From the NCBI RefSeq assembly GCF_000374825.1, contig NZ_KB895378.1, positions 265,048-329,047 on the forward strand: a stretch of 64,000 nt of DNA, in the 5' to 3' direction. A program made the translations under genes and the position numbers. Origin of the DNA: Paenibacillus sanguinis 2301083 = DSM 16941 (GTDB lineage Bacteria; Bacillota; Bacilli; Paenibacillales; Paenibacillaceae). The notes beneath the pieces were generated by a model. The model did no database searches. It saw only the letters and a program-made list of their open reading frames with translations, and was not told the DNA's origin. How positions within the stretch are numbered: position 1 is the first letter of the stretch; the number at the start of each line of letters is the position of its first letter. Positions 1 through 7,178 of this stretch are shown one piece after another.

Positions 1-279
1 GCCGGTAAAGTCCGTAATTGTCCATTCCACCTTGTAGCCGAGCTTCCCGGCGACTGCCTCCGTTACTTCGATGTCGTATCCTTCCAGCTCATTGCTGCTG
101 TTCTTCAATCCATAAGGATAGGAAGCAGCGTGAGTGCCAACTTTCAAGGTTTTGAACTGCCCTTCCTCGGCAGTCTCGGAGCCGGAACCAGGATTGCTGC
201 TGCAAGCGGTTATGAGCATTAGACAGGTTACAACCCCTAAAACAGTAGTCAACAATTTTACTTTTGTTCGCTTTGTCAT
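1..279 (-). CDS. Extracellular solute-binding lipoprotein of an amino-acid-type ABC transporter (partial, 5' end)
   Basis: Only the first 93 codons are in the window; the gene runs off the left edge. The N-terminus (MTKRTKVKLL...) is a positively charged hydrophobic signal ending in a lipobox, LITAC, followed by a Ser/Gly/Glu-rich linker. The next segment, FKTLKVGTHAASYPYGLKN then ELEGYDIEV, is the usual start of family-3 solute-binding proteins (SBP_bac_3), where 'GYDIEV' opens the first lobe. These lipoproteins capture polar amino acids or related small acids outside the membrane. It is followed upstream by a same-strand deacylase and MFS gene, so it may serve the same substrate. The ligand cannot be read from this fragment. 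Confidence 0.8.
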   Translation of the reverse strand, partial: MTKRTKVKLLTTVLGVVTCLMLITACSSNPGSGSETAEEGQFKTLKVGTHAASYPYGLKNSSNELEGYDIEVTEAVAGKLGYKVEWTITDFTG

Positions 280-313
280 GGAAATCCCCCCGCGTATTCA
301 AATAATTAGTCTT

Positions 314-1312
314 CTATTCCCAAGCTGTACCCACAAAGGCCACCCGATCTCCGGTGTCTACCGGAGGATTACGACGATGAGCAAGGATATAGCAATCCTG
401 CTCGGATCGAACCTCCTGAACCACGTCTAGCATATCGACAATCCGGCAAATGACCTCCCCTTGCTTGACGATGCTTCCAACAGGGGCAAAATCCGTGCAG
501 ATTCCTGCACCATCAGCATATAGGAACCGACGACCGGTAATTCGGATCGGCGAGGAAACGGGACAAGGCGAAGGGGCAGTTGGCCACATTCCCAATTGAT
601 GCAGGACAGCCATAATCCCCCTTTCACCCCAAGCCATCATTTCCGGCTGCAATTGCCCTCCAGACCCTATTTCAACCATTACAGACGGAATATCATGAAG
701 CTGACACTGCACATCGAGAAATCCATTTACATTGCCTGGAAGCTCGTTAAGGCTGCCGCTGAAATCTACATAGCAATTCGCATAGGCCCCAAAGGAATGT
801 GCCAGCTTTTCCGCCTGCATAAACACCGCCTCATGTCCGGGTAATTTCTTGATGACATTGTAAGGTTGGGAATGATAGGCAGTACTCAGAGTATGAAAGT
901 CAATCAAATAGGAAGCGTGCTCCTTAATTAGCTCAAACAGCAGATAGGCCATGCGCTGGGATAACGTTCCTCTCGGGTCCCCCGGAAACTGCATATTCAT
1001 ATCCAGACCGTCTTGCGGCGTATTCTTCTGTCTGGCATGGAAGGCAGGCGGGTTACTGATCGGGGTAGCAATAATGCTGCCTGACAGCTGGTGCGGATCA
1101 AGCGTTGGCAACAGGTTTCTTATCGCCATCGGACCATTCAACTCATCCCCATGAACCGCGCCATTCAGCCACAAGACAGGCCCAGGACTACTCCCACACA
1201 CTACGAGGAGCGGGATGGACATCTCACCGCGATGAGATAATTCAGCCACCTTTATTGTCCCTGCAACAAAATGACCCGGTTCAACTCTCACCCCCCCAAT
1301 TTCTATACTCAT
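314..1312 (-). CDS. Succinylglutamate desuccinylase/aspartoacylase family metallohydrolase
   Basis: A 332-residue AstE/AspA-type zinc carboxypeptidase-fold deacylase. The zinc motif is in GAVHGDELNGP (His and Glu of HGDE, about residues 54-57), with a later FHT histidine (about 138). The C-terminal part (from about 260) looks like the beta/biotinyl-type domain of this family, ending NPPVDTGDRVAFVG. Family members remove acyl groups from N-acyl amino acids. The start is well supported by an AAAGGAGAGG site upstream. It lies 3 bp after the MFS gene, so the two are probably co-transcribed. It closely resembles the gene at 24314-25324 over its whole length, sharing for example GPVLWLNGA and SLNELPGNV. 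The substrate is not known; an N-acyl dicarboxylic or diamino acid is plausible. Confidence 0.82.
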   Translation of the reverse strand: MSIEIGGVRVEPGHFVAGTIKVAELSHRGEMSIPLLVVCGSSPGPVLWLNGAVHGDELNGPMAIRNLLPTLDPHQLSGSIIATPISNPPAFHARQKNTPQDGLDMNMQFPGDPRGTLSQRMAYLLFELIKEHASYLIDFHTLSTAYHSQPYNVIKKLPGHEAVFMQAEKLAHSFGAYANCYVDFSGSLNELPGNVNGFLDVQCQLHDIPSVMVEIGSGGQLQPEMMAWGERGIMAVLHQLGMWPTAPSPCPVSSPIRITGRRFLYADGAGICTDFAPVGSIVKQGEVICRIVDMLDVVQEVRSEQDCYILAHRRNPPVDTGDRVAFVGTAWE

Positions 1313-1315
1313 CGC

Positions 1316-2566
1316 TTACCCTCTCCTTTCCAAATGCTTTAATGGTAATTCCGCCTTATTCCCTGCCGCCCCCTCATGAGCGCGGAGCATGATCCGCTCC
1401 TTTTTCCGCAGTTGTATAGCCAGGCTTACGGAAATCGCCAACGCGATCAATGCACCCGCAACAACCCCCGGCCAGCCCAACCAGCCCCAGAACCAGCCGA
1501 GGTAAATGCCGCCCAGACTCCCCCCCATATAATAGGAACAAAGGTACAGGCTGGCCGCGCTGGCTCGGGCAAAGGCTGCATTGGAATTAACCCAGCTTGT
1601 GCTAGCTGAATGGGCAAAGAAGAACCCAAAGCATTGCAGCGCCAAAGCACCTATAATAACCCATAGGGATGAGGCCATCGTACCAAGCAACCCAATCACA
1701 AAAATGCCCGTTCCCACCAAAATAGCTCGAACCTTTCCATGTTGTCCTCCAAGACGGCCACTGATGATTGAACCCATCGTCCCCCCCAGATACGTGATAA
1801 ACAAGAGACCCAGCACGGAGGCAGGCAGGTTAAAGGGAGCCTCGCTCAAGCGAAAGGTAATGTAGTTAAAGCTGCCGATAAATACGGCGAAATTAATTCC
1901 GCCAAGCGCAAACGCATAGCTCATTTTCGGGTCCATCACATGCCGCTTCATGTCCTGGTAGCCTTGCTTCCAGCGAAGTGGCTGTGGCTTGAAGCCCTCT
2001 GATTTGGGCAAAATAAACGCAAAAGCAACCAAGAACAGCAAGCTGCCGATACCGATCACCAGAAAGGCGACTCTCCATCCCCACAAATCCGAAAAAGCAC
2101 CACCCAAAATTCTTCCCACCATACCGCCCAGCGTGTTCCCGCCGATGTACATTCCCAATGCCGAGCCAAGCGCCTTCGGCTCAAGCTCTTCGCTCATGTA
2201 AGCCATGGTGACCGACGGCACACCTGCTAGAAAAATCCCTTGCAATCCCCGTAGTACAAGCAATGTCCAGAAATGGTTAGTTAGCGAGATTAGCAGCATA
2301 CAGGCTACCGATCCAAATATCGTCCCTACCATGATCGGCTTGCGACCTACAGCATCAGATAAGGGGCCGTAGATTAACAAACAAATACTGATGCAAAACA
2401 CGACAACAGAAAGGGTCATACTGGACCAAGTCTCACTAACAGAAAACTCCTTTGTAAACGTAGGAAGTAGAGGCTGCGTCAAATAGATCATGGCAAACAC
2501 GAATAATGAAGCTGCACTAAGTGATAATGTAATTTTCCAGTAAGCTTTACTTCCATACAATATCAT
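1316..2566 (-). CDS. MFS transporter, YnfM-like drug/arabinose efflux subfamily
   Basis: A 416-residue 12-helix major facilitator. The loop 2-3 signature GPLSDAVGRKPIMVG (about residues 66-80) is clear, and the helix 5 region GMYIGGNTLGGMVGRILGG matches the pattern I remember for E. coli YnfM. YnfM-like transporters are proton-driven exporters in the cytoplasmic membrane with poorly defined substrates. The start follows AAAGGGGAAG. It is divergent from the LysR regulator at 2680 and sits just upstream of the deacylase at 314-1312. Regulator, transporter and enzyme therefore look like one functional unit, perhaps exporting the substrate or product of the deacylase. Confidence 0.85.
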   Translation of the reverse strand: MILYGSKAYWKITLSLSAASLFVFAMIYLTQPLLPTFTKEFSVSETWSSMTLSVVVFCISICLLIYGPLSDAVGRKPIMVGTIFGSVACMLLISLTNHFWTLLVLRGLQGIFLAGVPSVTMAYMSEELEPKALGSALGMYIGGNTLGGMVGRILGGAFSDLWGWRVAFLVIGIGSLLFLVAFAFILPKSEGFKPQPLRWKQGYQDMKRHVMDPKMSYAFALGGINFAVFIGSFNYITFRLSEAPFNLPASVLGLLFITYLGGTMGSIISGRLGGQHGKVRAILVGTGIFVIGLLGTMASSLWVIIGALALQCFGFFFAHSASTSWVNSNAAFARASAASLYLCSYYMGGSLGGIYLGWFWGWLGWPGVVAGALIALAISVSLAIQLRKKERIMLRAHEGAAGNKAELPLKHLERRG

Positions 2567-2679
2567 GTTACTTCCCCTTTACAGTTCGGTATCGCTATGA
2601 TAGCATGCGACTTATAATTAATAAAATATATAAATATTATCAAATCAATAACTTCAAGGAATAGTGATGGGGTGAATAG
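2567..2679. promoter_or_regulatory. Divergent promoter/operator region between MFS and LysR genes
   Basis: This 113-bp gap holds the start regions of two divergent genes. It has an AT-rich stretch (about 2610-2650) with TATAAT-like hexamers and a short inverted repeat, GCTATGATAGC, near 2595. LysR regulators commonly bind T-N11-A palindromes in such gaps. The exact operator is not resolved. Confidence 0.4.
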
Positions 2680-3594
2680 ATGGAATTTAGAAAAATTGTT
2701 TATTTTGAGAGAATAGCTGCGTTAGGAAGCTTTATGCGTGCAGCCGAGCAATTGATGGTGGCACAACCTGCGCTGAGCAAATCTATTCGGAATTTGGAGG
2801 AAGAATTACAATTGACTCTTTTTGATCGTTCAGATAAGTCAATTTCTCTGACACCAGAAGGGAGAATTTTCCTTAAACACGCCCGTTCTATTCTGGAAAA
2901 GGTAGATAATGCTAAAAGGGAGATGGATGAGCTGCGGGGGCTGGAACGAGGGAAGATTCATTTGGGGATGCCTTCTATGTTTGGCAGCATCTATTTTCCG
3001 CAGATTATTAAAGAGTTCAAGAAGTTGTATCCGAAGCTTCACATCAGTGTCGTAGAAGAGGGGACCTATCAAATCAGAAAAATGATTGAGAACAAAGAAG
3101 TGGATTTGGGCTTCATTATGATGGAGCAAGCTGGACCCGATCTGGATATAACCCCACTGTTTAAGGAAGAGATGGTCGCGTGCTTTCCTGTGAACCATCC
3201 GCTCTCCGACAAGCCCGCGATTTCCTTGAAGGAGCTTGTTAATGAACCGTTGATTTTGTTTAAGGAAGGTTATTTGCAACGTAAATTACTTATTGAGGTA
3301 AGCCGTCAATACCTTGGAGAAAACCAGACTCATCCCGCCAATGCGGAGCCTAACATTACACTCACCTCTAACCAATTGTCATTGATTCAGTCCTGCGTGG
3401 CTGAAGGGATCGGGATAACGCTGTTTCTACGGGATATTGCCCAGAATTCCCCCCGAATCAAGGCGGTTCCCCTGAACCCTCCTATTTTCCTGCAATTAGG
3501 CATTGCCAGCAATAAAACCGCCTACCTGTCGAAAGCGGGACAAACTTTTCTTTCCTTTTTAAAACAAAGTGTAAAAGAGAAGCCCGCAAAATAA
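2680..3594 (+). CDS. LysR family transcriptional regulator
   Basis: A 304-residue LysR-type regulator. The N-terminal winged HTH (about residues 1-60) contains the typical AAEQLMVAQPALSKSIRNLE recognition helix region and LFDR...LTPEG. The effector-binding periplasmic-binding-protein-like domain begins near residue 90 (GKIHLGMPSMFGS). It is transcribed divergently from the MFS/deacylase pair and probably controls that pair in response to a small-molecule inducer. Its stop lies only about 17 bp from the most degenerate repeat of CRISPR array 1. Confidence 0.9.
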   Translation: MEFRKIVYFERIAALGSFMRAAEQLMVAQPALSKSIRNLEEELQLTLFDRSDKSISLTPEGRIFLKHARSILEKVDNAKREMDELRGLERGKIHLGMPSMFGSIYFPQIIKEFKKLYPKLHISVVEEGTYQIRKMIENKEVDLGFIMMEQAGPDLDITPLFKEEMVACFPVNHPLSDKPAISLKELVNEPLILFKEGYLQRKLLIEVSRQYLGENQTHPANAEPNITLTSNQLSLIQSCVAEGIGITLFLRDIAQNSPRIKAVPLNPPIFLQLGIASNKTAYLSKAGQTFLSFLKQSVKEKPAK

Positions 3595-3610
3595 TAATTC
3601 CTGCTCTGGT

Positions 3611-5162
3611 ATCTAATTCACGCACTTGCGTAAGGTGGGTAGAAACACAAAGCCAGCCTCCTGGAAGCCAGGAGGCTATTTATCCATACGTTTACGTGGG
3701 GTGGGACTGAAGGATCAGAGCATCGGGGAATCTGATTAATCCACGGACCTACGTGAGGTGTGACAGAAATTAAAATTAACCCGTACGTTTTTGAGGATGT
3801 CTTTCAATCCAGGCACCTGTGTAAGGTGCGACAACCACATCTAAGCTCATCCGCCGTCCCCCCTAATGATTTCAATCCACGCACCTGCGTAAGGTGCGAC
3901 ACATCGGATCAATTGATAGCGTGGATGCTGTCCTGATTTCAATCCACGCACCTACGTAAGGTGCGACCTCCATTCATTTCTATCAAAGACCAGGTAAGCG
4001 TTATTTAAATCCACGCACCTACGTAAGGTGCGACAATTACCTCTTTTTCAAGCCCCAAGTCTTCCAAATTTAAATCCACGCACCTACGTAAGGTGCGACT
4101 CATGTTGATTCAGACAAGGAAATTTTTCCTTGTTATTTAAATCCACGCACCTACGTAAGGTGCGACTGTTCATGTACGGGCAGCTTGACATTCATATCGT
4201 TGGATTTAAATCCACGCACCTACGTAAGGTGCGACATTGCGGAAATCAACGTGCAAACAATTCAAAGTATTTAAATCCACGCACCTACGTAAGGTGCGAC
4301 CCGAATTTAAAGACATCTCTCAAGAGATTTATCAGATTTAAATCCACGCACCTACGTAAGGTGCGACGAAAACTTTCGGCTATCATTTTTATAACCGTAC
4401 ATTTAAATCCACGCACCTACGTAAGGTGCGACGGATATAGCCCTGTCCACATAATGAGGCGTGAGGACATTTAAATCCACGCACCTACGTAAGGTGCGAC
4501 GAGTTCTTCTTTCATGCTATCCTCTGGCTTATTATTTAAATCCACGCACCTACGTAAGGTGCGACTTAATAATCTAGCTTGTCTGACACGAGAGCCAGAT
4601 TTAAATCCACGCACCTACGTAAGGTGCGACGACTTAAGGACGTTACCCAATAGCATGACTTCAATTTAAATCCACGCACCTACGTAAGGTGCGACTTTGT
4701 GCGGGGAGAAATTTTACTCTCACCCGAAAAATTTAAATCCACGCACCTACGTAAGGTGCGACCTTCAAACGAATAACGTTCATGATTAGCCTAGGGATTT
4801 AAATCCACGCACCTACGTAAGGTGCGACTCCCATCGTTTACTACGCGCTGGCAGAGGGGAGTATTTAAATCCACGCACCTACGTAAGGTGCGACCAAATC
4901 AATTCATCGACAATCGGCTCTGGCAAGATTTAAATCCACGCACCTACGTAAGGTGCGACACGATCCGAAACCGCTAAGCGCAGCGGTAGCGCGATTTAAA
5001 TCCACGCACCTACGTAAGGTGCGACGTGCCGCAACTGTCGCACCCCACGCGGGTGCGTGGATTATTTAAATCCACGCACCTACGTAAGGTGCGACTGCGG
5101 AAACCCCAAAATAGTTAGCCATCTTGAAAAATTTAAATCCACGCACCTACGTAAGGTGCGAC
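3611..5162 (-). CRISPR. CRISPR array 1, type I-C-like repeats, 20 intact plus 4 eroded repeats
   Basis: Repeats are 32 bp; read on the minus strand they begin GTCGCACC and end GGATTTAAAT, with a short stem CACC...GGTG. This matches type I-C (Cas5d-processed) repeats. Intact repeats run from 3869-3900 to 5131-5162, with spacers of 33-38 nt. Four degenerate copies lie at about 3611-3642, 3678-3709, 3733-3764 and 3801-3832, marking the old trailer end. The leader is on the right, so transcription and spacer ageing run leftward. The repeat at 3869 has a G where later ones have A in the loop. Repeats at 3869 and 3936 keep TTTCAAT, while all from 4003 onward have TTTAAAT. Spacer 5026-5063 contains repeat-like sequence; spacer 4501-4533 is also in array 2. 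Confidence 0.98.
3655..3677 (+). terminator. Rho-independent-like terminator of the lysR gene
   Basis: Perfect 10-bp stem AGCCTCCTGG / CCAGGAGGCT with a 3-nt loop, followed by ATTTAT. It sits 60 bp after the lysR stop, inside the first eroded spacer of array 1. The U-tract is weak. Confidence 0.6.
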
Positions 5163-5332
5163 TCCGATTTTTAACATAATAAGGGTATTATGCTGCCTAA
5201 TTAGCCATTCATAGCCTTACTTTAATTAAAAACGGCTCGAAAAAATTCTATATTTTTACATATAACGAAATGAAAGTAACTTATTTTGGTGCGAATCTCC
5301 CAGGAAAATCATGTTCGCTTGGGGTTCGCACC
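5163..5332 (-). promoter_or_regulatory. CRISPR leader of array 1
   Basis: An AT-rich 170-bp sequence adjoining the newest repeat. It differs from the leader of array 2 (14578-14748) at only about five places, and similarity stops just beyond a hairpin at 5288-5332 (GGTGCGAA ... TTCGCACC with CC(C)AGG/CTTGGG pairing). Leaders carry the array promoter and the adaptation site. The shared hairpin at the outer end may be part of a conserved leader structure. Confidence 0.85.
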
Positions 5333-5367
5333 AGCGTATTTATTATAAGGTTACACAGATGCGTCGT

Positions 5368-5901
5368 CTATATTCTCTCTTTTCCGTAGGCCAAGTCACT
5401 AATATGATATACTTCAACATCGGTACACTGGAAAATGTCCGGATAAAAAATCGCCAGATTATACCCGTCCAACTTAACTGTACTGTTGTATTCAATCCCG
5501 GCGTATTCCGGCTTACCTTCATACCTAATACTTTTGATATAGTCAGCAATATATTGCGTTGGGATATAATCCAGTATACTATCATATCTTCTCAAAGGTC
5601 GACCAATTTCTAAGTTAATTCGCTTCAAATGTTCTTTATTGATTGCATGTTCCAGCGGGTCCAGTTGCTCGATGAACGGGCTGATATGATCGATAGCTTT
5701 CAAATCGACAACGACGATATCCTCTGTTAATTCAAAACGTCCTATTGTAATATAGTCAAACACCCCAGCCCGAATTTCATGGATCGTGGTATCCAAATCA
5801 CTGGCCAAATACAAGCTTTGAATTCCCGCTGAGTTGGCGCGTCCCGCTGATGCTTTATCTACTGGAGGAGCCCCCATTTCTTGCATCAAAAAGCCATCCA
5901 C
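5368..5901 (-). CDS. RES-domain protein (NAD+-degrading toxin fold), C-terminal half of a split HEPN/RES gene
   Basis: A 177-residue RES domain. Visible hallmarks are GRANSAGIQSLYLASDLDTTIHEIR (described here by its parts: R-A-N, YLAS, and E-I-R) near residues 20-45, which are the conserved Arg, Tyr/Ser and Glu positions of RES NAD+ phosphorylase/glycohydrolase toxins. The start used is a GTG at 5901, which overlaps the end of the preceding ORF by 16 bp. A GGGAGG element 8 nt upstream could drive reinitiation. In related proteins the HEPN/RES N-terminal domain and the RES domain form one chain, so this is either a one-base frameshift or a natural two-protein coupling. The start of array 1's leader lies just downstream. 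Confidence 0.72.
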   Translation of the reverse strand: MDGFLMQEMGAPPVDKASAGRANSAGIQSLYLASDLDTTIHEIRAGVFDYITIGRFELTEDIVVVDLKAIDHISPFIEQLDPLEHAINKEHLKRINLEIGRPLRRYDSILDYIPTQYIADYIKSIRYEGKPEYAGIEYNSTVKLDGYNLAIFYPDIFQCTDVEVYHISDLAYGKERI

Positions 5902-6461
5902 CTAGAAAGCCTCCCTCTGTAAAACACCGTCCCTTTCTTATACACTTTTCTAATATAGGAGCAATACCGATCCAAAATGGGCAGTTGGATATGATTAGTA
6001 TGGAATCTGTTTTGCTCTTTCAAAAATGTAACGAAATCATTCCAAGAGTTTGAACGGAGCAAGGAGTGGGCCTGGAGAAACTCACTATCCGTATGTTCAG
6101 CAATTGCAATAGGGGCATCGAATAGACTGGGCATGCTTACATATTTGTCGGCACATATGGCACGAACTATACGATACACATCTGTCGGATTGAGCTTATC
6201 ACTGAAAATATGCCAGCGATCCGTCAATTCTGTGACTAACAGCTTCTTCTCTTCTGGTGGAAAATCAGGAGGGAGCATGGATTCAGGAGTATATATTTCT
6301 AGTAGTTGCTCAAAATGTTCTGTGAACTTGAAATGACATTCCGTATTATAAATGAAAACCTTTCTCTTCCCACAAACAGGACAGAAGCTCTCTGCTTGTC
6401 CAAAGGTCTCTATGATCGGCTGCAATTCCCCATCGACGATACAGGAGTTACAAAATTTCAT
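5886..6461 (-). CDS. HEPN/RES N-terminal domain protein (N-terminal half of a split RES gene)
   Basis: 191 residues beginning with a zinc-ribbon-like segment, FCNSC (Cys 4, Cys 7 region) and FCPVCG (about residues 27-31), then an alpha-helical domain. This arrangement is what I know as HEPN/RES N-terminal domain 1, found fused in front of RES toxin domains. The chain ends VFYRGRLSRWMAF, and the expected continuation (DGF...EMGAPP) is in the next frame at 5901. A single added base near 5901 would join them. The start follows GAGGTGAAAGCCC. It overlaps the stop of the sce7725-like remnant by 14 bp, indicating an operon. Confidence 0.65.
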   Translation of the reverse strand: MKFCNSCIVDGELQPIIETFGQAESFCPVCGKRKVFIYNTECHFKFTEHFEQLLEIYTPESMLPPDFPPEEKKLLVTELTDRWHIFSDKLNPTDVYRIVRAICADKYVSMPSLFDAPIAIAEHTDSEFLQAHSLLRSNSWNDFVTFLKEQNRFHTNHIQLPILDRYCSYIRKVYKKGTVFYRGRLSRWMAF

Positions 6462-7100
6462 GGGCTTTCACCTCATCTAAATACCGACTCATAAGCTCTA
6501 GATGATGCATAATAGAAAGCTTCTTGACTGTTCCGAGTCCTGGATAAGTACGGTCTTGATACATTTTCTCAAAACACCGGATACCATAGGTATCAAGCTG
6601 CTGAACTTGATTCCACCGCACCAGCTTCTCTAATGCCTCGGCAAATTTACCGGCAGGGTCTGTGATGTCATCATTGGTATCGGATACAAAATGTCGAACT
6701 CGCAAACTTTGGTCTTCGGCAAAATAAACAACATGAATAGCTACCGCGTATGGGGCAAAGCCTGTTTCAGTATACTCATTACCAACGATGGAGTATCCGC
6801 AAAGCCTGAATATCCATCCTGCCGATAATAAAGATGGTCCGATGAGAAGGGTTCGTCATCGGGTTTCAAATAAGCTACGTTATTCAAAATTGTATTTTTA
6901 TAAAAATATTCGTTGCGGTATTCTCTCTTCAAAACAGAGTAAATGTCATGAATAAGCTGCCGATTGTTCTTGCCAGCAGGATCTTCCACATACCTTTCAA
7001 CTGCCATAGCATAAGCATCGCTATACTCTCTCTCTACAATGTCACGCAATGTATTTCGTGTAAACACACGATTTAATAGCAACGCGTTATCCGCATTCAT
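6448..7100 (-). pseudogene. Deletion fusion of sce7726-like N-terminus to sce7725-like C-terminus, frameshifted
   Basis: The first 75 or so residues from 7100 (MNADNALLLN...NEYFYKNTILNNV) look like the start of sce7726-family proteins. The next part (YLKPDDEPF...YYRQDGYSGFAD) abruptly resembles the C-terminal region of sce7725-family proteins. The reading frame then stops at 6741, but the sce7725 pattern continues in another frame (YSIVGNEYTETGFAPYAVA, VRHFVSD, PGLGTVKKLSIMHHLELMS) to 6448. One lost T near 6785 (GATACTCC instead of GATTACTCC) explains the frame change. The inferred history is a deletion that joined two adjacent genes, then a frameshift. The two families often lie together with RES-type genes, which fits the next gene. 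Family names are from memory. Confidence 0.6.
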
Positions 7101-7178
7101 GAGTTTACACCTTCCTTAACGAGTCTTTCTATTAGCGATTGTAGCAAGGCACTGGAGGGGAAAAGGCTCACCCCACCA

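Noticed and set aside
4130-4474. ORFs reading through CRISPR arrays (also 13272-13859)
   Set aside because: They are translations of repeats and spacers with no start signals.
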